A stretch of DNA of 64,000 nucleotides from positions 1-64,000 of the forward strand of contig JABDKW010000036.1 of the NCBI GenBank assembly GCA_013002025.1. The letters are read 5' to 3'. The stretch is from Gammaproteobacteria bacterium. GTDB taxonomy: Bacteria > Pseudomonadota > Gammaproteobacteria > Arenicellales > Arenicellaceae. Of the stretch, positions 17,449 to 26,053 are shown in pieces. The notes beneath the pieces are model-generated. The model saw nothing but the letters and a program-made list of their open reading frames with translations. It searched no databases and was not told where the DNA came from. Position numbers and translations under genes: made by a program. Positions within the stretch are counted from its first letter, which is position 1. Each line of letters starts with the position of its first letter.

Positions 17449-18201
17449 ATGCGCAGCCCCGACCCAGATTACTTTAACTCGCGCACCCGCCTTAAACACT
17501 TTGGTGCCAATGTCTGGCGCATGGTGGAAACGCAGGAAACCGCCGCCACTCTAAAGTTGGTCGAGACCATGGAAGAACAGCAGTTGCTGGAACAATTGCT
17601 GGACGAGGTGAAACCTCCGTATCGCCCGGGTACGGAAAGCCGCCACTATTTGATCAAAACAGCGTTTCGATATCCGCCGCTAAAATACGGTTCGCGCTTC
17701 GGAACTCGTGCCATGCCGAGTTTTTTCTACGCCAGCGAGCAATCCGACACAGTATTGGCGGAAACCGCTTATTACCGCTTCGTATTTATGCATGATATGG
17801 CAGAGCCTTATGCGGCCGGTTTGGATTCACGCCACTCCATGTTCCGCGTGACCGCCAAGACGGATCGCTGTTTGGATCTAAGCGGCAAAAAATACGCTGC
17901 TTTGCGCAGCCAACTAACTGACCCGGTCGATTATCGCCTGTGTCAACAGATCGGTAAGTGGGCGGTTGAAGAGAAGGCGGTAGAGATCATCCGTTTCGAA
18001 TCTGCCCGATTAGCGCAAAGCTACAATGTGGCCATTGCCAGCCCCACGGCAATTCGCTCGCGAGCACCCAATGAAATTCAATCATGGTTGTGTCGAACCA
18101 CCATGCAGCGCATCAGCTTCAGCAGCCGCGAGCGACGCTTTCCGGTGTTATTTAATTTGAGTGACTACCTGGTTAACGGACAACTGCCACGCCCGTCTTA
18201 G
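17449..18201 (+). CDS. RES domain toxin
   Basis: The 250-residue protein carries a RES domain, a fold related to ADP-ribosyl transferases; characterised members break down or transfer from NAD+. Key regions are the early arginine in NVWRM, the SFFYASEQSDTVLAETAYYR block with its conserved Tyr and Glu, and the later serine region IASPTAIRSRA. It is longer than compact RES toxins, with an N-terminal helical extension of about 60 residues that may be part of the antitoxin contact. It follows its antitoxin by 18 nt, and its stop overlaps that of convergent gabD by 4 nt. The RES call comes from motif order. Confidence 0.83.
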   Translation: MRSPDPDYFNSRTRLKHFGANVWRMVETQETAATLKLVETMEEQQLLEQLLDEVKPPYRPGTESRHYLIKTAFRYPPLKYGSRFGTRAMPSFFYASEQSDTVLAETAYYRFVFMHDMAEPYAAGLDSRHSMFRVTAKTDRCLDLSGKKYAALRSQLTDPVDYRLCQQIGKWAVEEKAVEIIRFESARLAQSYNVAIASPTAIRSRAPNEIQSWLCRTTMQRISFSSRERRFPVLFNLSDYLVNGQLPRPS

Positions 18202-19649
18202 CCGTCGATACCACTCATGCACAGGTATTTGATTTCCAGATAATCGTCCATGCCGTACTTGGAGCCTTCGCGGCCCATACCGGACTCTTTAACTCCGCCA
18301 AATGGCGCGGCTTCGTTGGAAATAATGCCCTCATTAATACCGACCATGCCGTATTCCAAGGCCTCAGAAACACGCCATGCGCGCCCCAGGTCACGGGTAT
18401 ACACATAGGAAGCCAGTCCGACCTCAGTGTCGTTAGCCATATCAATCGCCTGCTGCTCCGTTTCAAATTCGATAACCGGTGCCACCGGGCCAAAAATTTC
18501 TTCCTGCGCGACCGCCATATCAGCTGTCACGCCAGTCAACACGGTGGGCTGAAAAAAGCTATTGCCCAAATCCATGCGCGAGCCACCTGTAGCGACCTTG
18601 GCGCCTGCGGCAACCGCTTGATCAACCAATGAAGCAATCGAGTTGGCAGCGCCCGGATTTATTACCGGGCCCAGCGTGACGCCGGCCTTGTCACCAAAGC
18701 CCACCGATAACTTATTCACTTCGGCCACCAGCTTTTCAGAAAACTCCTTGGCGATACCGGATTGCGCAAGCACCCGATTCGTGCAGACACAGGTTTGCCC
18801 GGCATTGCGATACTTGGAGGCCATGGCACCTTCAACGGCAGCATCTAAATCTGCATCATTGAAGACGATAAATGGGGCATTGCCACCCAACTCCATAGAT
18901 ACTTTTTTTACCGTACCGGCACATTGTTCCAGTAAAATCTTGCCCACGGCAGTCGAGCCAGTAAATGAAAATTTGCCTACTCTGGGGTCGCCGGTTAGCA
19001 CGGCGCCAACTGGTCGTGATTTACTGCCAACCACCACATTAAACACGCCTTTCGGCACGCCGGCCTGCTCGGCCAACTTCGCTAAGGCCAAGGCTGACAA
19101 AGGCGTTTCACCGGCCGGTTTGACTACGATCGTGCAGCCCGCTGCCAGCGCTGGTGCAGCTTTGCGCGTGATCATGGCATTAGGAAAATTCCACGGCGTC
19201 ACTGCGGCGACTACGCCGACCGGCTGCTTTACAATTACGATTCGACTATTGGTTGACAGTGACGGGATGGTGTCGCCATAGATGCGCTTAGCCTCCTCGG
19301 CAAACCATTCGATGTAGTTGGCTCCATAGGCGATTTCACCAGCCGCTTCTTCTAACGGCTTACCCTGCTCAGCGGTGAGTATGGCGGCCAGGTCTTGCTG
19401 GTTTTCCATAACCAGATCAAACCACCTGCGCATAATTTTCGAGCGCTGCTTGGCTGGTGTCGCGCGCCAGCCCGGTTGAGCGGCCGCAGCCGCGGTTACT
19501 GCCTGTTCGGCCAGTTCGGCGCCGCCGTCGTGCAATTCACAAATTGTTTCTTCATTGGCGGGGTTGGTCACCGGAAAGGTGTCGCCGTCGGTCACCCATT
19601 GACCATTGATAAAACTGCCTTTTTCAAATAAATCCTCGTTGATTTTCAT
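18198..19649 (-). CDS. gabD: Succinate-semialdehyde dehydrogenase (NADP+)
   Basis: GabD oxidises succinic semialdehyde to succinate, the last step of GABA breakdown. The 483-residue length is standard for the aldehyde dehydrogenase family. The catalytic cysteine is Cys287 in RNAGQTCVCTNR, where the double-cysteine form CVC is typical of GabD. The general base is Glu253 in SMELGGNAPF, and PWNFP (about 152-156) and FTGSTAVGK (about 229-237) mark the cofactor site. No gabT is adjacent, so GABA or another source of the semialdehyde is unproven. An alternative is a related omega-semialdehyde dehydrogenase. Confidence 0.88.
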   Translation of the reverse strand: MKINEDLFEKGSFINGQWVTDGDTFPVTNPANEETICELHDGGAELAEQAVTAAAAAQPGWRATPAKQRSKIMRRWFDLVMENQQDLAAILTAEQGKPLEEAAGEIAYGANYIEWFAEEAKRIYGDTIPSLSTNSRIVIVKQPVGVVAAVTPWNFPNAMITRKAAPALAAGCTIVVKPAGETPLSALALAKLAEQAGVPKGVFNVVVGSKSRPVGAVLTGDPRVGKFSFTGSTAVGKILLEQCAGTVKKVSMELGGNAPFIVFNDADLDAAVEGAMASKYRNAGQTCVCTNRVLAQSGIAKEFSEKLVAEVNKLSVGFGDKAGVTLGPVINPGAANSIASLVDQAVAAGAKVATGGSRMDLGNSFFQPTVLTGVTADMAVAQEEIFGPVAPVIEFETEQQAIDMANDTEVGLASYVYTRDLGRAWRVSEALEYGMVGINEGIISNEAAPFGGVKESGMGREGSKYGMDDYLEIKYLCMSGIDG

Positions 19650-19693
19650 GCCGCTGCCTCTGCGTGTAGTAGGTTTTTATTGTCGTAGCCAAG

Positions 19694-19705
19694 GTCTAAT
19701 TAGAC
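19694..19705. promoter_or_regulatory. 12-bp palindrome upstream of gabD
   Basis: GTCTAATTAGAC is a perfect palindrome 45 nt before the gabD start, in the divergent space shared with the MDR gene. A separate hairpin TGCCGG-TTGCAT-CCGGCA lies at 19738-19755. Either could be a regulator site; no binding protein is identified. Confidence 0.4.
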
Positions 19706-19819
19706 AATTGTAGCAAGTTTTTCGAGGATTATTCTGATGCCGGTTGCATCCGGCAGTCAAAATAACGCAGAATCCCCGCACCTTACCCATTTCAATAGCT
19801 ACCCAATCAGGAGAACTCC

Positions 19820-20941
19820 ATGCCCACCGGAATCCAATTAATGTCGACAATTACCCGCGAAGGTCAGTTACAGCTTGCGACTCATCAGAGTGAACTGCCT
19901 GGCCCGGGTGAGGGTCAGGTGTTAATCCGCATCGAAGCCGCCCCAATCAACCCATCCGATATGTGGCCTTTGTTCGGGCCTGCTGATCTGCGTGCCGCCG
20001 AAGTGTCCAGTTCGGATTCAGGTGCCAGCCTTACCGCTCCGGTGGATGCGTCTTTTTTGCCTATGGTGCATGCACGGCTGGATCAAACTCTGCCGGTTGG
20101 CAATGAGGGGGCCGGCGTTGTAATTGAAGCGGGTGCGGGTGCCGAGCATCTGATTGGTAAAACGGTGAGTCTGTCGCATGGTGCTAGCTATGCTCAGTTC
20201 GCCTGTGTGCCAGCTCAGCTTTGCCTGGTCCACAATGAGGGCACTACGCCAGCGCAAGCTGCCTCCTCCTTCGTCAACCCGCTCACTGCCTTGGGCATGG
20301 TCGAGACGATGCGCCTGGAAGGACACACCGCACTGGTGCACACCGCGGCGGCATCGAACCTGGGCCAGATGCTAAACAAGATTTGCCTCGCTGACGGCGT
20401 TGACTTGATTAATATTGTGCGTTCCGCTGAGCAGGTTGAACTGCTGCAATCGCAGGGCGCCAAAATTGTGCTGGACTCGTCCACTGCCGATTTTAAGCAG
20501 CAACTGTTCGGCGCCCTTGACACCACTGGCGCCACGCTGGCCTTCGATGCGGTCGGCGGCGGGCAACTGGCCAGCGATATTCTGGCGGTGATGGAACAGG
20601 TGCTGAGTAAAGACGCTAGCGGCCTGAACACCTATGGTTCCGAAGCACATAAGCAGGTCTACCTTTACGGCATGCTGGATACCGGGCCGACGGTGTTGAA
20701 CCGCAGCTATGGGATGTCCTGGGGCGTGGGTGGTTGGCTATTGCCACGCTTCCTGCAACGCATTGGCCTGCAACGCGCTGGTGAATTGCAGCAGCGTGTG
20801 GCCGATGAAATTACCACCACTTTTGCCAGTCATTTTACCGATGAGTTGTCGCTGACTGAAATGCTGGAGCCAGCTAATATAGGGCGTTACGTTGCTAAAA
20901 AAACGGGTGAGAAATTCCTGGTGAATCCCCATAAGTCCTGA
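19820..20941 (+). CDS. Zinc-independent MDR family oxidoreductase (quinone oxidoreductase-like)
   Basis: A 373-residue member of the medium-chain dehydrogenase/reductase superfamily: an N-terminal GroES-like domain (APINPSDMWPLFG near residue 43, VGNEGAGVV near 97) followed by a Rossmann domain (LVHTAAASNLGQM near 173). The structural-zinc cysteines and catalytic zinc ligands are absent, which points to the quinone-oxidoreductase/enoyl-reductase branch. The substrate is unknown. A clear AGGAG precedes the start. It is 22 nt ahead of the SLC13 carrier on the same strand, so cotranscription is likely. Confidence 0.8.
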   Translation: MPTGIQLMSTITREGQLQLATHQSELPGPGEGQVLIRIEAAPINPSDMWPLFGPADLRAAEVSSSDSGASLTAPVDASFLPMVHARLDQTLPVGNEGAGVVIEAGAGAEHLIGKTVSLSHGASYAQFACVPAQLCLVHNEGTTPAQAASSFVNPLTALGMVETMRLEGHTALVHTAAASNLGQMLNKICLADGVDLINIVRSAEQVELLQSQGAKIVLDSSTADFKQQLFGALDTTGATLAFDAVGGGQLASDILAVMEQVLSKDASGLNTYGSEAHKQVYLYGMLDTGPTVLNRSYGMSWGVGGWLLPRFLQRIGLQRAGELQQRVADEITTTFASHFTDELSLTEMLEPANIGRYVAKKTGEKFLVNPHKS

Positions 20942-20963
20942 GCCTGAGGTCAAAGAGACAAAT

Positions 20964-22421
20964 ATGCAACTAGGGGATCGGCAGTACTCAGCCGTACAAA
21001 AATTTGCACTGGTGCTGGGTCCGCTGCTGTTTTTGGCGCTGTACAACGCGCCCTTTGTAATACTCAATCCCGCCGCCGACAAGGTGTTGGCGGTGGCGGT
21101 GTGGATGATCGTCTGGTGGATCAGTGAGGCAGTGTCCATTTCGGTGACCGCGCTGCTGCCGCTCACGATTTTTCCACTGCTCGGTATTGCTGATATTGAA
21201 GATGTGGCGGCCAAGTATGGCAGCCCCACGGTTTTCCTGTTTTTTGGCGGCTTTGTGATGGCGCTGGCGCTGGAAAAAGTAAATCTGCATAAACGTATAG
21301 CGTTGACCATAATCAAGTTGACCGGTACCAGCCCTGATCGAATTATTCTTGGGTTTATGTTGGCTACCGCGTTTTTGAGCATGTGGATCAGCAACACTGC
21401 CACGACCGTGGTTATGCTACCCATCGCGCTGTCCGTCGTCGGTCTGTTGCTGAAAAGTGATGGGCCAGCCAATGTCTCAGAGCGAAATTTTGCCCTGTGT
21501 TTGATGCTCGGTATTGCCTATGCTGCCAATGTCGGCGGTGTGGCAACCATCATCGGCACCCCGCCCAATGTGGTGGCAGTGGGGTTTTTGCAAAATGAAC
21601 TCGGCATTGAGGTGTCGTTCCTGAATTGGATGCTACTGGGTGTTCCATTCAGCGCATTGATGCTGGCAGTCGTTTTCGTGGTGCTGGTGAAGTGGGTCTA
21701 TCCCAATGGATTATTGCAGTTGGCCCAATCGCACAACGTCATTGACAGCGAGTTGACCGGGCTGGGGCCGCTCAGTGCGCGCGAGCGGCGGGTGCTGATC
21801 ATCTTTTCCACGGTTATCGCCATGTGGGTGCTGCGCACTTCAATCAACCAATGGCTGCCGTTTATTTCACTCAGCGATGCGGGTATCAGTTTATTGGCCG
21901 CCGTGACACTGTTTGCCCTGCCGTTCAATTTTCGTAGCGGCGACTTTATCCTGGACTGGTCGGATACGGTGAAGTTGCCGTGGGGCATCCTGATTTTGTT
22001 TGGCGGCGGTCTGGCCCTGGCGGGTGCGCTGTCCGATACCGGAGTAATTCAGTTTATCGGAGATCTTGTGTCCGACAACAAAACCTTAAGTTTGTTATTG
22101 GTCAGCGCTGCACTGATAGCCATTATGTTGTTCATGACTGAACTGATGAGCAATGTGGCGTTAACCGCCATCTTTGTTCCGGTGGTGGCCGGTATTGCTC
22201 TGGGGCTAGATCAGTCGGTGATGAGTCTGGTGGTGCCAGTCACCATGGCCGCCAGCTGCGCCTTTATGCTACCCATGGCCACCCCGCCCAATGCCATCGT
22301 GTTTTCCAGCGGCCACATTAAAGTTCATCAGATGGTGCGTGCCGGGATAGTTTTGAACTTGGTGTCCATCGTGTTGCTGGTAATATTTGCGCGGATTCTG
22401 GTGCCGCTGGTTTTCAACTAA
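20964..22421 (+). CDS. SLC13/DASS family anion:sodium symporter
   Basis: A 485-residue inner-membrane protein with the two SNT-type signatures of the divalent-anion:sodium symporter family: SNTATTVVMLPIAL (about residues 144-157) and the matching SNVALTAIFVPVVAG (about 395-409) in the inverted repeat. GTPPNVVAVG and ATPPNAIVFSSG flank these. Substrates in the family are dicarboxylates, citrate or sulfate. Nearby gabD makes succinate a tempting guess, but that is inference only. Confidence 0.88.
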   Translation: MQLGDRQYSAVQKFALVLGPLLFLALYNAPFVILNPAADKVLAVAVWMIVWWISEAVSISVTALLPLTIFPLLGIADIEDVAAKYGSPTVFLFFGGFVMALALEKVNLHKRIALTIIKLTGTSPDRIILGFMLATAFLSMWISNTATTVVMLPIALSVVGLLLKSDGPANVSERNFALCLMLGIAYAANVGGVATIIGTPPNVVAVGFLQNELGIEVSFLNWMLLGVPFSALMLAVVFVVLVKWVYPNGLLQLAQSHNVIDSELTGLGPLSARERRVLIIFSTVIAMWVLRTSINQWLPFISLSDAGISLLAAVTLFALPFNFRSGDFILDWSDTVKLPWGILILFGGGLALAGALSDTGVIQFIGDLVSDNKTLSLLLVSAALIAIMLFMTELMSNVALTAIFVPVVAGIALGLDQSVMSLVVPVTMAASCAFMLPMATPPNAIVFSSGHIKVHQMVRAGIVLNLVSIVLLVIFARILVPLVFN

Positions 22422-22452
22422 TGGGAATGCGGCCCGCCCGGAGAGTTTAGCG

Positions 22453-22998
22453 ATGCGACTATTACTAATTTGCCTTTGCCTGTTGCAAGCGGCTTGTGTC
22501 AGCGTGGACGGCACTACCAACTGGTATCAAGGAGAATGCCAAAAGAGTGCTGAGGATTGTGCCCTGGAGCGCGCCGCGGAACGCATGCTGGCCGCCTGCA
22601 CCGTCACCGCGAACAGTTATCCCTATGCGCGTGATCGTGCAATGCTTGATGAATACGCTCAGCTATTTACCGAAGATGCCCATTTTCAAATAGAGGGACA
22701 GCCGGCGTTGCAGGGCCGCCCCGCCCTGGTCGCAGGCTTGCAGGCACGTGCGGCGGCCAATGAACTGCGCCATATGAGCCAGGTGGTGGATATGCAGGCG
22801 ACCGGAGAGGGCACTGCACGCGGCGTCAGCTACGTCACCATCTGGCGGGTGGGCGCCGAGGCCTGGAGTAATGGCGATCGTACGGTGCATGGGCCGTGGA
22901 TAGTGGCGGAGTACCATGATGAGTTTCGAATGCAGGGCAAGCGCTGTTTGATCAGCGACCGCCTGGTAAAAATAGTATTTGCCGGGCCGGATTTCTAG
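22453..22998 (+). CDS. SnoaL-like (NTF2 fold) lipoprotein
   Basis: This 181-residue protein starts with a lipoprotein signal, LLICLCLLQAAC, whose cysteine would be lipidated. The rest fits the SnoaL/NTF2-like fold: DEYAQLFTEDAHFQIEGQPALQGRPALVAGL is the typical first helix-strand unit, followed by HMSQVVDM and a strand with SYVTIWRVG. Proteins of this fold act as isomerases, dehydratases or binding proteins; no activity can be assigned. The ATG at 22453 places the signal correctly; the frame is open further upstream but overlaps the transporter end. Confidence 0.65.
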   Translation: MRLLLICLCLLQAACVSVDGTTNWYQGECQKSAEDCALERAAERMLAACTVTANSYPYARDRAMLDEYAQLFTEDAHFQIEGQPALQGRPALVAGLQARAAANELRHMSQVVDMQATGEGTARGVSYVTIWRVGAEAWSNGDRTVHGPWIVAEYHDEFRMQGKRCLISDRLVKIVFAGPDF

Positions 22999-23127
22999 TT
23001 GAGAGCGGCTTTTGGGTGCTTGGTTTGTCTGCAGGCCGCGGCAGGCTGCGTTACAATCCGCGCTCGTCAAAATTCGCATTTACATTCAGTTCGGCTCTAT
23101 TTGCTGAGTTGCTAGACCGATAACAGT

Positions 23128-24540
23128 ATGACAGTTACCCGATTCCCTCCCAGCCCCACCGGCTATTTACATATTGGCGGTGCCCGCACCGCTTTGTATT
23201 CATGGCTGCATGCGCGTCAGCATGATGGGTCGTTTGTGTTACGCATCGAGGATACTGATCTAGCGCGCTCCACGCAGGAGTCAGTGCAGGCGATATTGGA
23301 TGGCATGCAGTGGCTGGAATTGGACTACGATCAGGGGCCGTTTTTTCAAACGCAACGATTTGATCGCTACGCAGAGGTAATTCAAGCGCTGCTGGCGTCA
23401 GGGCACGCCTATCATTGCCAGTGCAGCAAGCAACGCCTCGATGAGATGCGCGAACAACAGAAGGCGCAGGGCGACAAACCCAAATATGATGGCCAATGCC
23501 GCAATTTGGGATTGGCGGGCGATGACCATACGGTGGTTCGATTTAAAAACCCGGTGGACGGTGACGTAATCATTGAAGACCTGGTCAAGGGCAATATCGT
23601 GATCAGTAATACCGAGCTCGATGACCTGGTGATTGCACGCCCTGATGGTGTGCCCACCTATAATTTAACGGTGGTGGTGGATGACATGGATATGCAGATA
23701 ACGCACGTGATTCGCGGCGATGATCATATAAACAACACACCTCGCCAGATCAATATTCTGCGTGCGCTGGATGCGCCACTACCATTTTATGCCCATGTGC
23801 CGATGATTCTCGGTGAAGACGGTGCGCGTATGTCAAAGCGCCATGGCGCGGTCAGTGTCATGCAGTATCGCGATGACGGGTATTTGCCGGAAGCTTTGTT
23901 GAGTTATTTGGCCCGGCTTGGTTGGTCGCACGGCGATCAAGAGCTGTTTTCACGCGCCGAATTGTTACGCTTATTTAAGGTAGAAAACGTTAGTCGCTCG
24001 GCCTCAACCTTCAATCCAGACAAATTATTGTGGGTCAATCAGGAATTTATCAAACAATTATCAGCGCTTGAATTACTGCAGCGCAGTGTCTGGTATTTCG
24101 AGCGTGCGGGAATTGTGGTGCCCACCGACCAGCGCAGTCAGGACATTGTCGGTTTGGTGCGAGAACGCTGCAAGACGTTGCTTGACGTTGTTGAACAAAG
24201 TCGTTTTTTCTTTGAGGAGCCTGCTGGTTACGCTGAGGCTGCGATGAAAAAACATCTGCGCCCGGTTGCCATTGAGCCCTTAAAGGCACTTACTGCAGCG
24301 CTGACTGCGCTACCGCAGTGGGATGCTGCGCAGATTCAAAATGTGGTGCAATCGGTCGTCGATGAATATCAGATCGGGTTTGGCAAATTGGCGCAGCCAG
24401 TGCGCATCGCGGTGACTGGCAGCGCCATGTCACCCTCAATAGACCAAACCCTGCAAATGCTGGGCCAGCAAATCACCGTGCAGCGCCTGCAAGCGGCTAT
24501 CCCCTCGTTTGAGAGCTATCTGCAAGCAAAAAATAGCTGA
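23128..24540 (+). CDS. gltX: Glutamyl-tRNA synthetase
   Basis: Attaches glutamate to tRNA-Glu. The 470-residue length is standard for a bacterial class I GluRS. The HIGH-type motif is in PSPTGYLHIGGARTAL (residues about 8-23), and the KMSKS-type motif is RMSKRHGAVSV (about residues 233-243). The HCQCSKQRL and KYDGQCRNLG segments hold four possible zinc-binding positions (C-x-C, Y, C). The protein is a full discriminating-type enzyme rather than the short GluQ paralogue. A long non-coding stretch follows. Confidence 0.96.
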   Translation: MTVTRFPPSPTGYLHIGGARTALYSWLHARQHDGSFVLRIEDTDLARSTQESVQAILDGMQWLELDYDQGPFFQTQRFDRYAEVIQALLASGHAYHCQCSKQRLDEMREQQKAQGDKPKYDGQCRNLGLAGDDHTVVRFKNPVDGDVIIEDLVKGNIVISNTELDDLVIARPDGVPTYNLTVVVDDMDMQITHVIRGDDHINNTPRQINILRALDAPLPFYAHVPMILGEDGARMSKRHGAVSVMQYRDDGYLPEALLSYLARLGWSHGDQELFSRAELLRLFKVENVSRSASTFNPDKLLWVNQEFIKQLSALELLQRSVWYFERAGIVVPTDQRSQDIVGLVRERCKTLLDVVEQSRFFFEEPAGYAEAAMKKHLRPVAIEPLKALTAALTALPQWDAAQIQNVVQSVVDEYQIGFGKLAQPVRIAVTGSAMSPSIDQTLQMLGQQITVQRLQAAIPSFESYLQAKNS

Positions 24541-25365
24541 AATGGGCTTGCATGCTAAGTTTCCGTTGGCATGGCAGGGCGATTCGTTATAGACTTTGTT
24601 AACGAAGTTTCGCCATTAGGTGTGACTCGTAATAATAAATTGAATAAGCACATAACGCAGAACCCTTAATCGGGTGTGACGAGTGCGACACCAGAGGAGC
24701 AGAAAAGTCCGGCAAGAAAAGCGAGTTGACTCAACGCAAGACGCCTGAAGCAAGCACTCACGCACGTTATTATTTGTAGTGAGTAAGACAAATGTTTCCG
24801 GTGGTCGGGGTTGGTCGACGGCAGTGAACGATCTAATGGTTTGGGTTCATTACCAAACTGTTTAAGGTTTGCCATCTGCTACGCATTTCTTCAGCCGCAG
24901 CCTGATTAATCAGGTTGCGTTAGTTCAAACGGCGTTTTCTTCTAACTCCTCCCCGGGTTCGCACCCAACGCGCTGCGGCGACGACAGGGTCCGCGCATTT
25001 TACAGGTGCGCGCTATGAGGCCCCTAAATTTACGTCGCGTCGGCTGTTCAATTTTGATTCGAGGCACAGTACCGGTTAATTGATTCAGTTATCCGTGTTA
25101 CCTTCCCCAGCGAAAGCTTTGGTGATTGTTGGGTCTTTCTGTTTATCGCACGATTCTCGAGTAGGTTCCGTGAGTTGGCGACTTCACAGTAAGGTCCATT
25201 TTTTGACTGCGGGTTCAGTGCCCGGGTTAAAACACCGGTACAGATTGAATCGGTTTGATCGGTTCGCGGCTTTGACAAATTGTTTTTGTGGCAAATTGTT
25301 GAGGTGGCGGATTATCGAAGCGGCGAATTTTTAAAAAGTTTCATTAACACGAGGTTAAGTTGAAG
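24541..25365 (+). other. 825-nt gene-free region between gltX and the TonB operon
   Basis: No convincing gene is seen. Open frames on both strands are short and lack ribosome sites and family motifs. Structure is present: a hairpin at 24897-24918 built on the perfect palindrome CCTGATTAATCAGG (24901-24914), and a GTTTGG...CCAAAC stem near 24840-24866. I looked for RNase P RNA, tmRNA and 6S RNA signatures and found none. A TTGACA at 25272-25277 lies about 90 nt before the first TonB-operon start, but no good -10 follows. The region may hold the operon promoter and a leader or small RNA. Confidence 0.4.
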
Positions 25366-26052
25366 ATGAATAAAACTGTGTTGAACTGGATAGGTAGCGC
25401 GCTGGCAATCATTGCCCTGAGCGTTACCGCTGTGTCTACTTCGGTGGCGCAATCCGTAGATGAGGAGTTTGCTCGCGAACTCAAATTGGTCGAAGGCCTC
25501 AAGGTCTATAATGAGCAATTGAAGAAACAGCTCGCGGCGCAGCAGCAGGCGAAGGCAGACATTCGTGGCTCGATTGCCGGTTCCAAAGATCTGGAGCCGC
25601 AGGTGGTGCCGTTGATGAGTAAGATGCTCACGGCCCTGGAGCAGTTTGTAAACGCAGACTTGCCATTCCATCTGGATGTACGTAAGGAAAGCATCGCTGA
25701 CCTGAAGGCCTTGATGCTGAATTCTGAAGCCAGCAATTCAGACCGCTTCCGAAACATCATGGATATTTATACCGTTGAAACAGAGTACGGTAATACCTAC
25801 GAGGCCTACCCCTCGACGGTGATGATCGATGGCACGGAAACGCCGGTCGACATGCTGCGTGTCGGTCGTCTGGGGCTGTATTACCAGACCAAAGACCAAA
25901 AGCAATCGGGCATGTACGATCTGGCATCTGGTGGCTGGAAAGCACTGCCGGAATCCACCAATCGAAATATTAGAAAGGCCATCAAAGTGGCGGCCAAAAC
26001 CATTGCGCCGGAATTGATGAGTATTCCTGTATCTGCGCCGGAGGCTAACTAA
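25366..26052 (+). CDS. DUF3450 periplasmic coiled-coil protein, TonB cassette 1
   Basis: A 228-residue secreted protein: a signal peptide ending near SVAQS, then a coiled coil (VEGLKVYNEQLKKQLAAQQQ) and a compact C-terminal part with VGRLGLYYQTKD. DUF3450 genes regularly lie next to TtpC/ExbB-like genes in TonB2-type clusters, and the protein probably assists that complex in the periplasm. I chose the ATG at 25366; a TTG at 25360 is closer to the GAGG and is possible. The stop is 1 nt before the TtpC gene. A paralogue at 30411-31193 shares both motifs. Confidence 0.85.
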   Translation: MNKTVLNWIGSALAIIALSVTAVSTSVAQSVDEEFARELKLVEGLKVYNEQLKKQLAAQQQAKADIRGSIAGSKDLEPQVVPLMSKMLTALEQFVNADLPFHLDVRKESIADLKALMLNSEASNSDRFRNIMDIYTVETEYGNTYEAYPSTVMIDGTETPVDMLRVGRLGLYYQTKDQKQSGMYDLASGGWKALPESTNRNIRKAIKVAAKTIAPELMSIPVSAPEAN

Positions 26053-26053
26053 C

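Noticed and set aside
24666-24875. A 69-codon minus-strand frame as a small membrane protein gene
   Set aside because: No ribosome-binding site, no family motif and one marginal hydrophobic stretch in a structured non-coding region.
24660-25020. RNase P RNA, tmRNA or 6S RNA after gltX
   Set aside because: AGAAAAGTCCGGC at 24701 recalls the RNase P start, but the conserved core and 3' signature are missing, and no tmRNA tag or acceptor end is seen.
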